From the NCBI GenBank assembly GCA_014654705.1, contig JACVZY010000071.1, forward strand, positions 29,429-93,428: a DNA stretch of 64,000 nt. Reading direction: 5' to 3'. Positions within the stretch are counted from its first letter, which is position 1. Every line of letters starts with the position of its first letter. The notes under the pieces were generated by a model. The model did no database searches, was not told the origin of the DNA, and saw only the letters and a program-made list of their open reading frames with translations. A program made the translations under genes and the position numbers. This document shows positions 17,335-26,293 of this stretch, piece after piece. The stretch comes from Ignavibacteria bacterium (GTDB taxonomy: Bacteria; Bacteroidota; Ignavibacteria; Kapaibacteriales; UBA4661).

Positions 17335-17378
17335 ACCCGAAAACAAGACCAAATCTTGCTTTTCGGGTTTTTCTTGTT
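17335..17378 (+). terminator. Intrinsic terminator after rpoD
   Basis: The arms 17335-17343 and 17360-17368 pair over 9 bp (acccgaaaa and complement), with an inner CAAG/CTTG extension across a bulge, and a T-rich run follows. It separates rpoD from ftsY. Confidence 0.75.
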
Positions 17379-17432
17379 CATTGGTGATATTCAACACGCG
17401 AAATTTAATACTTACAATATCTCTTCAAGACA

Positions 17433-18494
17433 ATGGCACTTTTCGACAAATTCAAAGAAAAAGTAAGTTCTGCCAAGGACAAAATGTCCGATAAAATGGC
17501 GGAAACGCGCGAAAAGGTTGGCGCGGCGGTAAGCAATACAAAAGAAAAACTCAAATTCACCCGCCTCCGTGAGGGGCTTACCAAGACACGGACAAATCTG
17601 GTCAATCGTCTGGCGGGCGCTCTTTTGCCCGGTCGCAAGATTGACGAAGCGCTTATTCAGGAAATTGAAGAAATTCTTATTACCGCCGATATTGGCGTGA
17701 AAACGACGACCGCGCTTATTGCATCGGTGCGCAACCGTGTTCGCAAAGAAGGATTAGACAATGCAGCCGAACTTTACGATTTTATCAAGCAGGAGATTCT
17801 TGCCATTTTGCAGCAAGGACGAGATGGTATCAAATCGTTGGATGATGCAAAGCCTATGGTCATTATGGTTGTCGGTGTGAACGGTGTTGGCAAAACGACG
17901 AGCATCGGCAAACTAGCGCTGAATTTCAAAGATAATGGCAAAAAGGTCATTATCGGCGCTGCCGATACCTTCCGCGCTGCCGCAAGTGAGCAGCTCGAAG
18001 TCTGGGCTGAACGTGCCGATGTGCCAATCATCAAACAGCAGCAAGGTGCAGACCCAGCTGCCGTTGCTTTCGATACTCTTCAGGCAGCAATTGCCCGTGA
18101 GTCCGATATTGTGATGATTGACACCGCAGGGCGCTTGCACAACAAAACCGGACTTATGGCGGAACTCGAAAAAATCAGTCGCGTAATGAAAAAACTTCGT
18201 CCTACTGCGCCCGAAGAAGTATTTCTTGTGCTGGACGCAACAACGGGGCAAAACGCTATTCAGCAAGCAAAAGAGTTTACGAAAGTTGCGCCCGTAACAG
18301 GTTTGATTCTGACCAAACTTGACGGTACGGCAAAGGGCGGTGTGGTGATTGCGATTGCCAACGAATTCAAAATTCCCGTGCGGTACATCGGCGTTGGCGA
18401 AAAGATTGCCGACCTTCAGGAATTTGACCCTGCTGAATTCGTCAATGCGCTTTTTGAAACAGAAGGTGAGAGCGAAGAGTCCGCAAATACCTAA
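17433..18494 (+). CDS. ftsY: Signal recognition particle receptor FtsY
   Basis: FtsY is the membrane-associated GTPase that docks SRP-ribosome complexes at the Sec translocon. The 353-residue protein has a Lys/Glu-rich N-terminal A region (to about residue 45), the helical N domain, and the G domain with P-loop GVNGVGKTTS at 148-157, DTFRAAASEQLE at 178-189, DTAGRLHN at 230-237 and the specificity motif TKLDGTAKGG near 294-303. The very short A region is normal outside the proteobacteria. The acetyltransferase gene starts about 50 bases downstream. Confidence 0.97.
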   Translation: MALFDKFKEKVSSAKDKMSDKMAETREKVGAAVSNTKEKLKFTRLREGLTKTRTNLVNRLAGALLPGRKIDEALIQEIEEILITADIGVKTTTALIASVRNRVRKEGLDNAAELYDFIKQEILAILQQGRDGIKSLDDAKPMVIMVVGVNGVGKTTSIGKLALNFKDNGKKVIIGAADTFRAAASEQLEVWAERADVPIIKQQQGADPAAVAFDTLQAAIARESDIVMIDTAGRLHNKTGLMAELEKISRVMKKLRPTAPEEVFLVLDATTGQNAIQQAKEFTKVAPVTGLILTKLDGTAKGGVVIAIANEFKIPVRYIGVGEKIADLQEFDPAEFVNALFETEGESEESANT

Positions 18495-18546
18495 TGCTAT
18501 CACGCCAATGTAAGCTTGTTTCGCTAATCCTGTACTATTGTTAAAT

Positions 18547-19128
18547 ATGAACACTATCTCCAATCTCGACGAGCGCGACATTTTTATTCGTGGGAAAAGT
18601 ATTGTTTTGAAGGCATTAAGCGAAAGCGATGTGCTGGAAAGCGGTTGGTACGGCTGGTTCAATAGTGAAGAAGCCACTGAGTTTGTGCAGCAGCGTTATT
18701 TCCCGAACACGCTTCAGAAGCAAATGGAGTTTTATCGCTCCGGCATCGCCAGTTCTTCCACCAAAATTCAGCTTGGAATTGTACCACACGGTATGCTGAC
18801 TATCGTTGGTGTGGTGAGTCTGAGCAATATTGATTTTCTCAACCGTAAGGCAGAATTTGGCATTATGGTTGGCGACAAATCTGCACGGGGCAAGGGGTAC
18901 GGTACGGAAGCCTGTGAGTTGATTATACGGCACGGATTTGAGCGTCTCAGTCTGAACAAAATTTATCTTGGCGTTCACGCAGATCATAAAGCCGCGATTC
19001 ACAGTTACGAAAAAGCAGGCTTTCGGCAAGATGGTGTCTTGCGCGAGGATGTATTGATGAATGGGAAATATGCTGACACCGTGATAATGAGCATTCTTGC
19101 CAGTGAATTTCGTACTCAATCGAAATAA
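18547..19128 (+). CDS. GNAT N-acetyltransferase (RimJ/PseH-like)
   Basis: The 193-residue protein is a GNAT acetyltransferase that uses acetyl-CoA. Motif A shows as AEFGIMVGDKSARGKGYGTEACELI, with the pyrophosphate loop near RGKGYG, and motif B as NKIYLGVHADHKAAIHSYEKAGFRQDG. It is closer to the RimJ/RimL and sugar-acetylating branch than to small-molecule GNATs. The next gene, 29 bases downstream, is an SpsF-type cytidylyltransferase. Such pairs occur in pathways making acetylated nonulosonic or related surface sugars, so an amino-sugar substrate is likely (inference). I chose the ATG at 18547; a TTG at 18538 is possible. Confidence 0.82.
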   Translation: MNTISNLDERDIFIRGKSIVLKALSESDVLESGWYGWFNSEEATEFVQQRYFPNTLQKQMEFYRSGIASSSTKIQLGIVPHGMLTIVGVVSLSNIDFLNRKAEFGIMVGDKSARGKGYGTEACELIIRHGFERLSLNKIYLGVHADHKAAIHSYEKAGFRQDGVLREDVLMNGKYADTVIMSILASEFRTQSK

Positions 19129-19157
19129 AAATCTATTGCAATAATTTTGTATCTCGT

Positions 19158-19919
19158 ATGACCTCTCAATACCGCATCGTCGCAAGCATTGAAGCCCGCA
19201 TGACCAGTTCCCGACTGCCGGGCAAAGTTCTGATGATGGCAGGCGGCAAGCCGCTTTTGCAGATTTTGATAGAACGCCTCAAAAAGTCGCGTTTTATTCA
19301 CGACATCGTTGTCGCCACAACGGTCAACACTCAGGATGACCCAATTATAGCGCTTGCCGAGCAACTTGGCGTGAAGTCTTTTCGCGGAAGCGAATTGAAT
19401 GTCTTGGATCGCGTGTGCGGTGCGGCAAAGTCCGTTAATGCGGAGGCGTTGGTTGAAATTACGGGTGACTGTCCGCTTATTGACGTTGGGCTTGTGGATG
19501 GCGTAATTGAAGCGTTTCTTGCTCATTTCCCTGAACACCGCTATTTCTCCAATACCGGATCAGAAATTTCTATGCCGTGGGGATTCGATGCGCAGGTGTT
19601 TCTTGCCGAAGACCTCTACGATATTAACGCAAACAACCCCGACAAAGAAGACCAAGAACATGTTTCGTACCGCTTTTACCGCAAAGAAAGCGGCGACAAA
19701 TACAAGCCGTTTCACATCAAATACACAGGCGAACTCAATCGCCCCGAACTCCGCGTTACGCTCGACTACCGCGAAGATTACGAACTCATCAAAGCCGCTT
19801 ACGAAGCGCTGACACCGCAGAATCCCGATTTTACGGCTGTGGATGTCATTCGCTGGCTTGACCAAAATCCGAGTGTACGTGATGCAGCTATACGCATCCG
19901 CGAGGAGCGCGAAAAATAA
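19158..19919 (+). CDS. SpsF-type cytidylyltransferase family protein
   Basis: The 253-residue protein has the SpsF/CMP-KDO-synthetase-like nucleotidyltransferase fold: IVASIEARMTSSRLPGKVLM contains the nucleotide-binding Arg/Lys pattern, followed by VATTVNTQDD, the metal-site ITGDCPLID and, further on, VTLDYREDYELI. The family activates surface sugars, such as pseudaminic or legionaminic acid-like compounds, with CTP. It directly follows a GNAT acetyltransferase. A TAATTTTG stands at 19142-19149, only 8 bases before the start codon, which would allow a very short leader. The rest of a surface-sugar pathway is not in this window. Confidence 0.85.
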   Translation: MTSQYRIVASIEARMTSSRLPGKVLMMAGGKPLLQILIERLKKSRFIHDIVVATTVNTQDDPIIALAEQLGVKSFRGSELNVLDRVCGAAKSVNAEALVEITGDCPLIDVGLVDGVIEAFLAHFPEHRYFSNTGSEISMPWGFDAQVFLAEDLYDINANNPDKEDQEHVSYRFYRKESGDKYKPFHIKYTGELNRPELRVTLDYREDYELIKAAYEALTPQNPDFTAVDVIRWLDQNPSVRDAAIRIREEREK

Positions 19920-19982
19920 GGCTACAAGCGCCTTCTCTATCAATTCAGAATTCAATATCCATCACTCAAAATTTCTTCGATT

Positions 19983-21596
19983 ATGATTACTGTCGCCAAC
20001 TTAGCCAAATCTTTCGGCAGCAAAATGCTTTTCGAGGACGTAACAGTAACGTTCTCATCGGGCAATCGTTACGGCTTGACCGGACCCAATGGAGCGGGCA
20101 AATCTACATTCCTGAAAATTGTGCAGGGCGAGGAAGAAGCCTCTGCCGGAACCGTCTCGCTTCCGAAGCGCACAGGCAGCTTGAAGCAAAATCAATTCGC
20201 TTACGATGAACACCGCATTGTTGACACGGTGCTTATGGGCAATGCCGTGCTCTGGGAAGCAATGCAGGAGCGCGAAGGGCTGTGGAATGCAACCGATTTT
20301 ACCGATGAAATGGGTATTCGCTTGGGTGAATTGGAAGGCATTATCGGGGATGAAAACGGCTACGAAGCCGAGACCGAAGCGGAACAGCTTTTGGAGGGCA
20401 TTGGTATTCCATCGGACAAGCACACCGACCTTATGAAAACGTTGCCGACGGACTTGAAATTCCGCGTTCTTCTCGCGCAAGCACTTTTTGGCAGCCCTGA
20501 AGCACTTCTGCTGGACGAGCCGACGAACTATTTGGATTTGTCGTCGGTGCAGTGGTTGGAAGAAAAGCTCATGGCATATAAAGGCACACTGATTGTGATT
20601 TCCCACGATCGCCACTTCCTGAACGCCGTTTGTACGCACATTGCGGATATTGACTACGACACCGTGATTATTTATCCCGGCAATTACGACGACATGGTGG
20701 ATATGAAAATGCAAGCACGGTCGAAAATCGAATCGGAAAACCGCGAAAAATCTAAGAAAGTGGCACAACTGCAAGATTTCGTTGCTCGCTTCGGTGCAGG
20801 CACACGCGCAAGCCAGGTACAATCGCGCAAGAAGGAAATTGAGCGCTTGGAAGCAACGGACTTAAAAAAATCAAACATCCAACGCCCCTACATTCGCTTC
20901 GATGTGAAAAAGCAGTCAGGGCGCGAAACGCTTACCGCGACAAAACTCAACAAATCGTACGTTCAGCCCGACGGCTCAACGCTGCACGTCATCAAGGATT
21001 TGGACGTGTCCATCGGGCGCGGCGACCGTATTGCAGTCATCGGGAACAACGGTGTGGGCAAAACAACGCTCTTGCGTATGCTTGCGGGCGATATTGCGCC
21101 GGATAGCGGCACGGTAGTCTATGGACACGAAGCAAGCGTTGGCTATTTTCCACAGGACTATAAAGACGGCATCCAGCGCGGCATGACGGCATACAAATGG
21201 CTGGAAGGCTTTGCGACACCGGAAGACGGTAATGAGGTCTTAAGCGGCTTGCTGGGACGGATGCTCTTTAGCGGCGAAGCACGTCTGAAAATGACCGATA
21301 ATCTCTCCGGTGGCGAGTCGGCACGTCTTATCATTGCCAAACTCATGCTTCAGCAAAACAACCTTCTCATTCTCGACGAACCCACGAACCACCTTGATTT
21401 GGAGTCCGTGAGCGCACTGGCGGAAAGTTTGGAGAAGTTCCAAGGCACTGCTATTGTGGTCAGCCACGACCGTGACCTTGTAAGTCGCTTTGCGACCCGC
21501 GTTATCGAGATGACGCACGGTGAAGTGATGGATTATAGCGGCACATACGATGAGTTTATCGAATGGAAGCAGCGGACACGCGGGGAGAAGAAGTAA
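19983..21596 (+). CDS. ABC-F family ATP-binding protein (YbiT-like)
   Basis: The 537-residue soluble protein has two ABC ATPase domains and no membrane segment, as in ABC-F translation factors. Domain 1 has GPNGAGKST and LLLDEPTNYLDL. The linker (about residues 235-300) is Lys/Glu-rich. Domain 2 has GNNGVGKTTLL, the signature LSGGESARLIIAKL and LLILDEPTNHLDLES. The first signature is degenerate (LPTDLKFRVLLAQ), which is typical of the YbiT branch. ABC-F proteins bind the ribosomal E site; some protect against antibiotics, but this branch is generally housekeeping. It appears to be transcribed on its own. Confidence 0.92.
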   Translation: MITVANLAKSFGSKMLFEDVTVTFSSGNRYGLTGPNGAGKSTFLKIVQGEEEASAGTVSLPKRTGSLKQNQFAYDEHRIVDTVLMGNAVLWEAMQEREGLWNATDFTDEMGIRLGELEGIIGDENGYEAETEAEQLLEGIGIPSDKHTDLMKTLPTDLKFRVLLAQALFGSPEALLLDEPTNYLDLSSVQWLEEKLMAYKGTLIVISHDRHFLNAVCTHIADIDYDTVIIYPGNYDDMVDMKMQARSKIESENREKSKKVAQLQDFVARFGAGTRASQVQSRKKEIERLEATDLKKSNIQRPYIRFDVKKQSGRETLTATKLNKSYVQPDGSTLHVIKDLDVSIGRGDRIAVIGNNGVGKTTLLRMLAGDIAPDSGTVVYGHEASVGYFPQDYKDGIQRGMTAYKWLEGFATPEDGNEVLSGLLGRMLFSGEARLKMTDNLSGGESARLIIAKLMLQQNNLLILDEPTNHLDLESVSALAESLEKFQGTAIVVSHDRDLVSRFATRVIEMTHGEVMDYSGTYDEFIEWKQRTRGEKK

Positions 21597-21663
21597 TTTT
21601 CGCTCCAAATATGCAAAATCTCACGGTATTCCAATGTTTGGCAATGGAAGAGAGGATACGACT

Positions 21664-22828
21664 ATGAAACACGTTGTTTTGACTGCTCTGGGCTTTGTTC
21701 TGTCTTTTGTCGTCAGCGTGGTGTGTAATCCTTTTGCAGCATGGCTTCTGCCTGTGGGGACGTATTTGGGGGATTTTCGTGCGTTACTTCCAAATAGTAA
21801 TATCTTTAACTCAGCGAGTATTCTTTTTGCTCCATCAATACTCTTTGCATACAGTTCCTTTGTTGGGCGGATGTGTCGAGATGATAAGAAAATAAGAGTC
21901 TTCCAAGTCTATCTAGTAATGGGATGTTTTGCTGGATTCATCTATTTGATGGTAAGTTCTGTCAATAAAATACGAGATGTGGTAAATTTTGCCTCTGGAG
22001 GATTTGGCTTATTGCCGTTAATCTTTCTTATGGGAACACTGGGAGTTATTGTTGGAATCTTGTATTTAGGTTTTATGGGAGGAGTATTACTAGGCAATGT
22101 TGGTGCGATTGTTTTGGGAAGTTATGCTGCATATGACAGGCAACATATCAACTATAAAGGTGTGGCAGCAGTATTTTTAATATTTTTTTGCTTTTGTACT
22201 GTATTCACCTATGGGGTTTTTCCTTTGGCAGATGTTAAGAAAACTACTCTAAGCAGGAACACCACTGAAATGATAGTACAGGACTGGACAATACATTCGG
22301 ATAGCGTGCATCAATATGTGTACAGAATGGAACATATTAGAAATGGCTATATTGCCGAATATACAAAAGAAACCTCGCCCGCTGAAAAACCTCTCCGATA
22401 GCGTGCATCAATATGTGTACAGAATGGAACATATTAGAAATGGCTATATTGCCGAATATACAAAAGAAACCTCGCCCGCTGAAAAACCTCTCCGATTATG
22501 CTATAAAGTGTACGATAAAAACAGGAAACTCATTGCTGAAAATTATTACTCTCCTCAGATATTGGAAAACTATCTGCCAAATATCAAAAAACTAAGCAAT
22601 CAAGACGTCCTAATGCAGATAGTGCGCTATCGCCGCAAAGAAATTTCTTTGAAAGACTTGGTTACGTGGGCACATTGTGTCTTTTTTGATGGCAGTATTT
22701 CTGAAAAGAGTCCCAATGAGATTATATATGTCGTTGGACGTATTGGTCTTGTTGACGTACCAGAATTCGGATTATCTGAAGAAATAATTCGTGAGTTAAC
22801 CGCCAGGCTTACTGTCGGCACACAATAA
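21664..22828 (+). pseudogene. Membrane-protein gene interrupted by a 97-bp tandem duplication
   Basis: From the ATG at 21664 the frame encodes about six membrane segments (starting MKHVVLTALGFVLSFVV) and then a soluble region, but stops at 22401. A 97-base block is present twice in a row (22300-22396 and 22397-22493). Because 97 is not a multiple of three, the second copy shifts the frame, and the natural continuation (LCYKVYDKNRKL to the stop at 22828) runs in another frame. Removing one copy gives a single 355-residue protein: a membrane domain of about 210 residues plus a soluble C-terminal domain. I do not recognise the family. Either the gene is newly broken (and could revert), or the second copy is an assembly error. 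Confidence 0.8.
22300..22496 (+). repeat. Exact 97-bp tandem duplication
   Basis: The unit at 22300-22396 (beginning gatagcgtgcatcaatatg) recurs without mismatch at 22397-22493, and the next three bases (gat) also match the start of the unit. It lies inside a coding region and breaks its frame. Confidence 0.97.
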
Positions 22829-22867
22829 ACCAACAAATTCCCCCAACATCTTCAAAACCCCAAGCAG

Positions 22868-24067
22868 ATGCCCAACGTTTTCATCATTGACCCCATCCGC
22901 ACGCCCGTCGGCAAATACGGTGGCGCTCTTTCCTCCGTCCGTCCCGACGACCTCGCTGCATACGTGATAGCAAGCCTCGTCCAGCGTACTGCCATTCCGC
23001 CCGAAGCCATTGACGATGTGATTTTGGGCTGCTCTAATCAAGCGGGCGAAGACAATCGCAATGTTGCTCGTATGGCGGCGCTCTTGGCGGGGCTGCCGGA
23101 AACAGTGCCCGGAGTGACGGTGAATCGTCTTTGCGCATCGTCGCTGGAAACGGTGATACAAGGCGCACGGGCGATTCAAACAGGTGAAGCGGAACTGATT
23201 GTTGCCGGAGGTGTGGAGTCCATGAGCCGCGCTCCTTATGCCATGCCCAAAAACGTGAGCGGACAAGCGATGTTCGGCAATCTCACCGCCTACGATACCG
23301 CGCTCGGCTGGCGTTTCCCGAATGAACGCCTGAAAGCAAAATTTCCGCTTGAAGCAATGGGCGAAACGGCAGAAAACCTCGCCGAAGAGTACCATATCAA
23401 GCGCGAAGACCAAGATGCCTTTGCCGTGCAATCCCACGAAAAAGCTGTCAAAGCACGTTCAGCAGGTATTTTTGCTGAAGAAATCGTTCCTGTGCCCCTT
23501 CAGAGCAAGGCAGGTACGACGTTTGCCGATACGGACGAACAGCCTCGTCCCGACGCAAGCATAGAAGCACTCGCCAAACTCAAGCCCGCATTCCGTCAAG
23601 GCGGAACAGTAACGGCGGGTAATGCCTCGTCGCTCAACGACGGCGCGGCAGCCGTACTGCTTGCCAGCGAAGAAGCCGTGAAAAAATACAACCTAAAGCC
23701 GCTTGCTCGCTACGTTTCGTCAGGCGTTGCCGGAGTGAATCCACGCACGATGGGCATCGGTCCTGTGCCGGCAATTTCCAAAGCGCTTTCTCGCGCAAAC
23801 CTTCGCTTGGAAGACATCGGGCTGGTGGAAATAAACGAAGCATTTGCAGCGCAAGTGCTGTCGTGTGTGCAAGCATTGAAGCTAGATACAAGCCGTTTGA
23901 ACATACACGGTGGCGCTATTGCGCTGGGGCATCCGCTCGGCATGAGTGGTGCGCGGCTTGTGGGAACGCTTACGCGCTCCATGCAGCGCGAGAATGTGCG
24001 TTATGGCGTTGCCTCGCTCTGCATTGGTGTTGGGCAGGGCTTGGCTGCTGTGTTTGAGAAGGTATAG
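22868..24067 (+). CDS. Acetyl-CoA C-acyltransferase (thiolase)
   Basis: The 399-residue protein has the thiolase fold with the nucleophile Cys89 in [11 protein letters not shown], His355 in [14 protein letters not shown] and the second catalytic Cys385 in [29 protein letters not shown] resembles the 3-oxoadipyl-CoA thiolase (PcaF/PaaJ) branch, but acetoacetyl-CoA or beta-oxidation use is equally possible from sequence alone. The residue after the catalytic Cys is Ala where Gly is usual (CGS to CAS). No beta-oxidation or phenylacetate genes flank it, so the pathway is undetermined. Confidence 0.92.
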   Translation: MPNVFIIDPIRTPVGKYGGALSSVRPDDLAAYVIASLVQRTAIPPEAIDDVILGCSNQAGEDNRNVARMAALLAGLPETVPGVTVNRLCASSLETVIQGARAIQTGEAELIVAGGVESMSRAPYAMPKNVSGQAMFGNLTAYDTALGWRFPNERLKAKFPLEAMGETAENLAEEYHIKREDQDAFAVQSHEKAVKARSAGIFAEEIVPVPLQSKAGTTFADTDEQPRPDASIEALAKLKPAFRQGGTVTAGNASSLNDGAAAVLLASEEAVKKYNLKPLARYVSSGVAGVNPRTMGIGPVPAISKALSRANLRLEDIGLVEINEAFAAQVLSCVQALKLDTSRLNIHGGAIALGHPLGMSGARLVGTLTRSMQRENVRYGVASLCIGVGQGLAAVFEKV

Positions 24068-24181
24068 CGTCTTGTGCGATGACTCGGATCTTTCAAGAAC
24101 TTCGCAGCCCTGCCCTCCACGTTGTGAATCGGCACTCTTCAGGAAGTTTTCAGGTAATCCCTACGGTGTGGATAACCCATA

Positions 24182-24212
24182 TTTTTCCTTTCCGAAAGTT
24201 TCTCTATCTTTG
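24182..24212 (+). promoter_or_regulatory. Candidate FCB-type promoter for the helicase gene
   Basis: TATCTTTG (TAnnTTTG) at 24205-24212 is preceded by TTTT at 24182-24185 with a 19-base spacer; the -33 box has one mismatch. It lies in the 220-base gap before the helicase start. A 12-base direct repeat (ttcacagagcag at 24254-24265 and 24269-24280) sits in the leader. Confidence 0.35.
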
Positions 24213-24287
24213 TTGCCCGTTTCATGCAGGAGGGATTTGTTTCTCGACCTTGATTCACAGAGCAGAGTTTCACAGAGCAGCAGCATA

Positions 24288-26189
24288 ATGAGCCTTTTCC
24301 ATTCCGCAGAGCTTTTTTCAGGCGTTGTCAGCAGTAATACTATTGCCGAACAGCTTCCTGACACACACACGGCAGCACTTCCCGGCATTACCCTACAAGA
24401 AGGGTTTCGTCTTCGTGCGGGGCAGTTTGCTTTTTTGCAAAAACTCGCGAGTGCGCTCCAAAGCGGCAACGTATCGCACTTGGGCGTGTTCGTGCCGGGT
24501 TATGGAAAAACTATCACCGCACTTGCATCCTTCGCCATTGCGCGGCACTTGGGCTTGGCGACCAAGCTCGTCGTCTTTGTGCCACGCGGCAATTTGCGAG
24601 ACCAATACGCGGATGCCCGTGAGCTTGCCTCTGTTTTCCGCAATCTCGGCGCTCCGGCACTATCCTTCTGCGTTGCCGACTCTGAGCGGACATTTCTGAA
24701 AAATCTCCACACCGATATCATCATCACCACGTACCAGTACGCAAGCGGCAAGGGCGGGAATGAAGCATTGAAGCGCTTTTGCCTCAGTGCGGCGTGTATG
24801 TTTGTGTTCGATGAAGTGCATCACCTTTCTGAGGACGGCTCATGGGCTGGGAGCATCACGAAGTTTCCTTTTACTTGCAGCGTGGCGCTTTCCGGTACGC
24901 CGATGCGCTCGGATAATAAATCTCTTTTTGGCGTTCCCACCGAAACTCGTACCGGAGCAGACGGACGCCAAACACAATTCTACACCCCGCTCCACGAGAC
25001 ACTTCTGCGCGATGCCCATGCTGAGGGTAGCATTCTGAAGCGCGTCGCGGTTCATGTTATTGACTATACCGTGAAGCTAAAGAATACCGACACGGGCGAA
25101 ATTGTCGAACTTTCCCTCGATAAACTGAGCAAAGAAGCCGCCGGTAGTGCCGAAGTGGATGCGTTTCTTGCTCGTAAGAAACTGCGCTTTCACGAGGTGT
25201 ATTTGGATGCCCTTTTGCGCCCTGCTTTTGAGCGGTTCACCGAAAAGCGACGAACACTGGAACAAAGCGCACGCGCCGAACGGCAGCATCAGATGTTGAT
25301 AATTGCCATGAGTAACAAACACGCCGAAGCAATGCTGGACTACGTGCAGGCACACTTTCCCGAAGTGCGTTCGGGGCGCATCGGGCAGGATGTTCCCGAA
25401 GAAGAGCGCCGTGCATTGCTTGCCGACTACCGCGACGGGCGCTTGGACGTGATGGTGCAAGTGGATATGATTGGGGAAGGTACAGATATTAAGCCGATAA
25501 GCGTGATTGTGAAGGCAGATTTGGTGCGGGCTTTTTCGAAGACAATGCAGCAAATTTTTCGCGGCATGAGATATTATCCGGGCTTCAGCGAAGAAGCAAA
25601 TGTGTGCGATATTTATGCCTCCAACGACGCAGATTTGGTGCAGGTACTTGATTGGATTTCCAGCGAAGAACAAATCGGCGTAGCGCTCCGCAAGCCGCGA
25701 ACAAACGACGAGCAGCGCTCACGGACGAACGCCCCCGAACACAAGGAACTCTGGCAACTCACCTCGGTAGAGCATCAATCCATCGAAACGCACGGACTAA
25801 CACTCTTCGAGGGCTATTTACGTCCAACGCCTGTGGTAAAGCGCTCTGCAAAGAAATCCTCTGTCCAAAGTGCCCTTGTCTTTCGCAATACCCCTCTGGA
25901 AAACGGTTTATACCAAGGCTTGCAGCCCTCAACAGCGCTCAATCCCGATGCTCACCTGAACATTGCCGAACGCGAACGACTACTACGGCAGGAGTGCTCC
26001 GCGATGGCAGCACGTCTGGCACGAATACTGGAAAGCAGCAATGCGGCTGACACGCGCACGATGATAAGCAAAATTCACACGGCTGCTATTCGGAAGTTTG
26101 CGAAAGCACAAGAGCAGATGAGCGTTCCGGAGCTTCTCAAAAAGCGCGACTGGCTGGAACAGTGCCTTGCAGCAAGGCGGATTGTGTAA
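24288..26189 (+). CDS. DEAH-type superfamily 2 helicase
   Basis: The 633-residue protein has an SF2 helicase core in its N-terminal two thirds: Walker A GVFVPGYGKTITAL (residues 66-79), motif Ia VVFVPRGNLRDQY, the Walker B box FDEVHHLSEDG (DEVH, 174-184), motif III LSGTPMRSD, motif V GEGTDIK and motif VI QQIFRGMRYYPG. The Walker A is unusual (PGYGKT rather than SGKT), and motif VI lacks the usual GRxGR order. About 190 residues follow the core without a recognised domain. It resembles ResIII-like helicases that occur alone or in restriction and defence loci, but no nuclease or methylase is adjacent. The frame is open back to 23946, but that part overlaps the thiolase, so the ATG at 24288 is chosen. 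Confidence 0.82.
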   Translation: MSLFHSAELFSGVVSSNTIAEQLPDTHTAALPGITLQEGFRLRAGQFAFLQKLASALQSGNVSHLGVFVPGYGKTITALASFAIARHLGLATKLVVFVPRGNLRDQYADARELASVFRNLGAPALSFCVADSERTFLKNLHTDIIITTYQYASGKGGNEALKRFCLSAACMFVFDEVHHLSEDGSWAGSITKFPFTCSVALSGTPMRSDNKSLFGVPTETRTGADGRQTQFYTPLHETLLRDAHAEGSILKRVAVHVIDYTVKLKNTDTGEIVELSLDKLSKEAAGSAEVDAFLARKKLRFHEVYLDALLRPAFERFTEKRRTLEQSARAERQHQMLIIAMSNKHAEAMLDYVQAHFPEVRSGRIGQDVPEEERRALLADYRDGRLDVMVQVDMIGEGTDIKPISVIVKADLVRAFSKTMQQIFRGMRYYPGFSEEANVCDIYASNDADLVQVLDWISSEEQIGVALRKPRTNDEQRSRTNAPEHKELWQLTSVEHQSIETHGLTLFEGYLRPTPVVKRSAKKSSVQSALVFRNTPLENGLYQGLQPSTALNPDAHLNIAERERLLRQECSAMAARLARILESSNAADTRTMISKIHTAAIRKFAKAQEQMSVPELLKKRDWLEQCLAARRIV

Positions 26190-26293
26190 GCACTTTAGAG
26201 AACAATTCGTAGCACAATTCTTTTTGTCAATGCCGAAGGCTTGTGTAAATTCTGCCGTAATCGTTTGCCCCTTCACCGTCAAGGCTTGCATTC

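Noticed and set aside
22316..22828. A separate gene starting at 22316 in the second frame
   Set aside because: Its first part is a shifted reading of the duplicated unit, and the remainder is the natural continuation of the gene from 21664.
23946..24287. N-terminal extension of the helicase
   Set aside because: It overlaps the thiolase in another frame and lacks family character; the ATG at 24288 fits.
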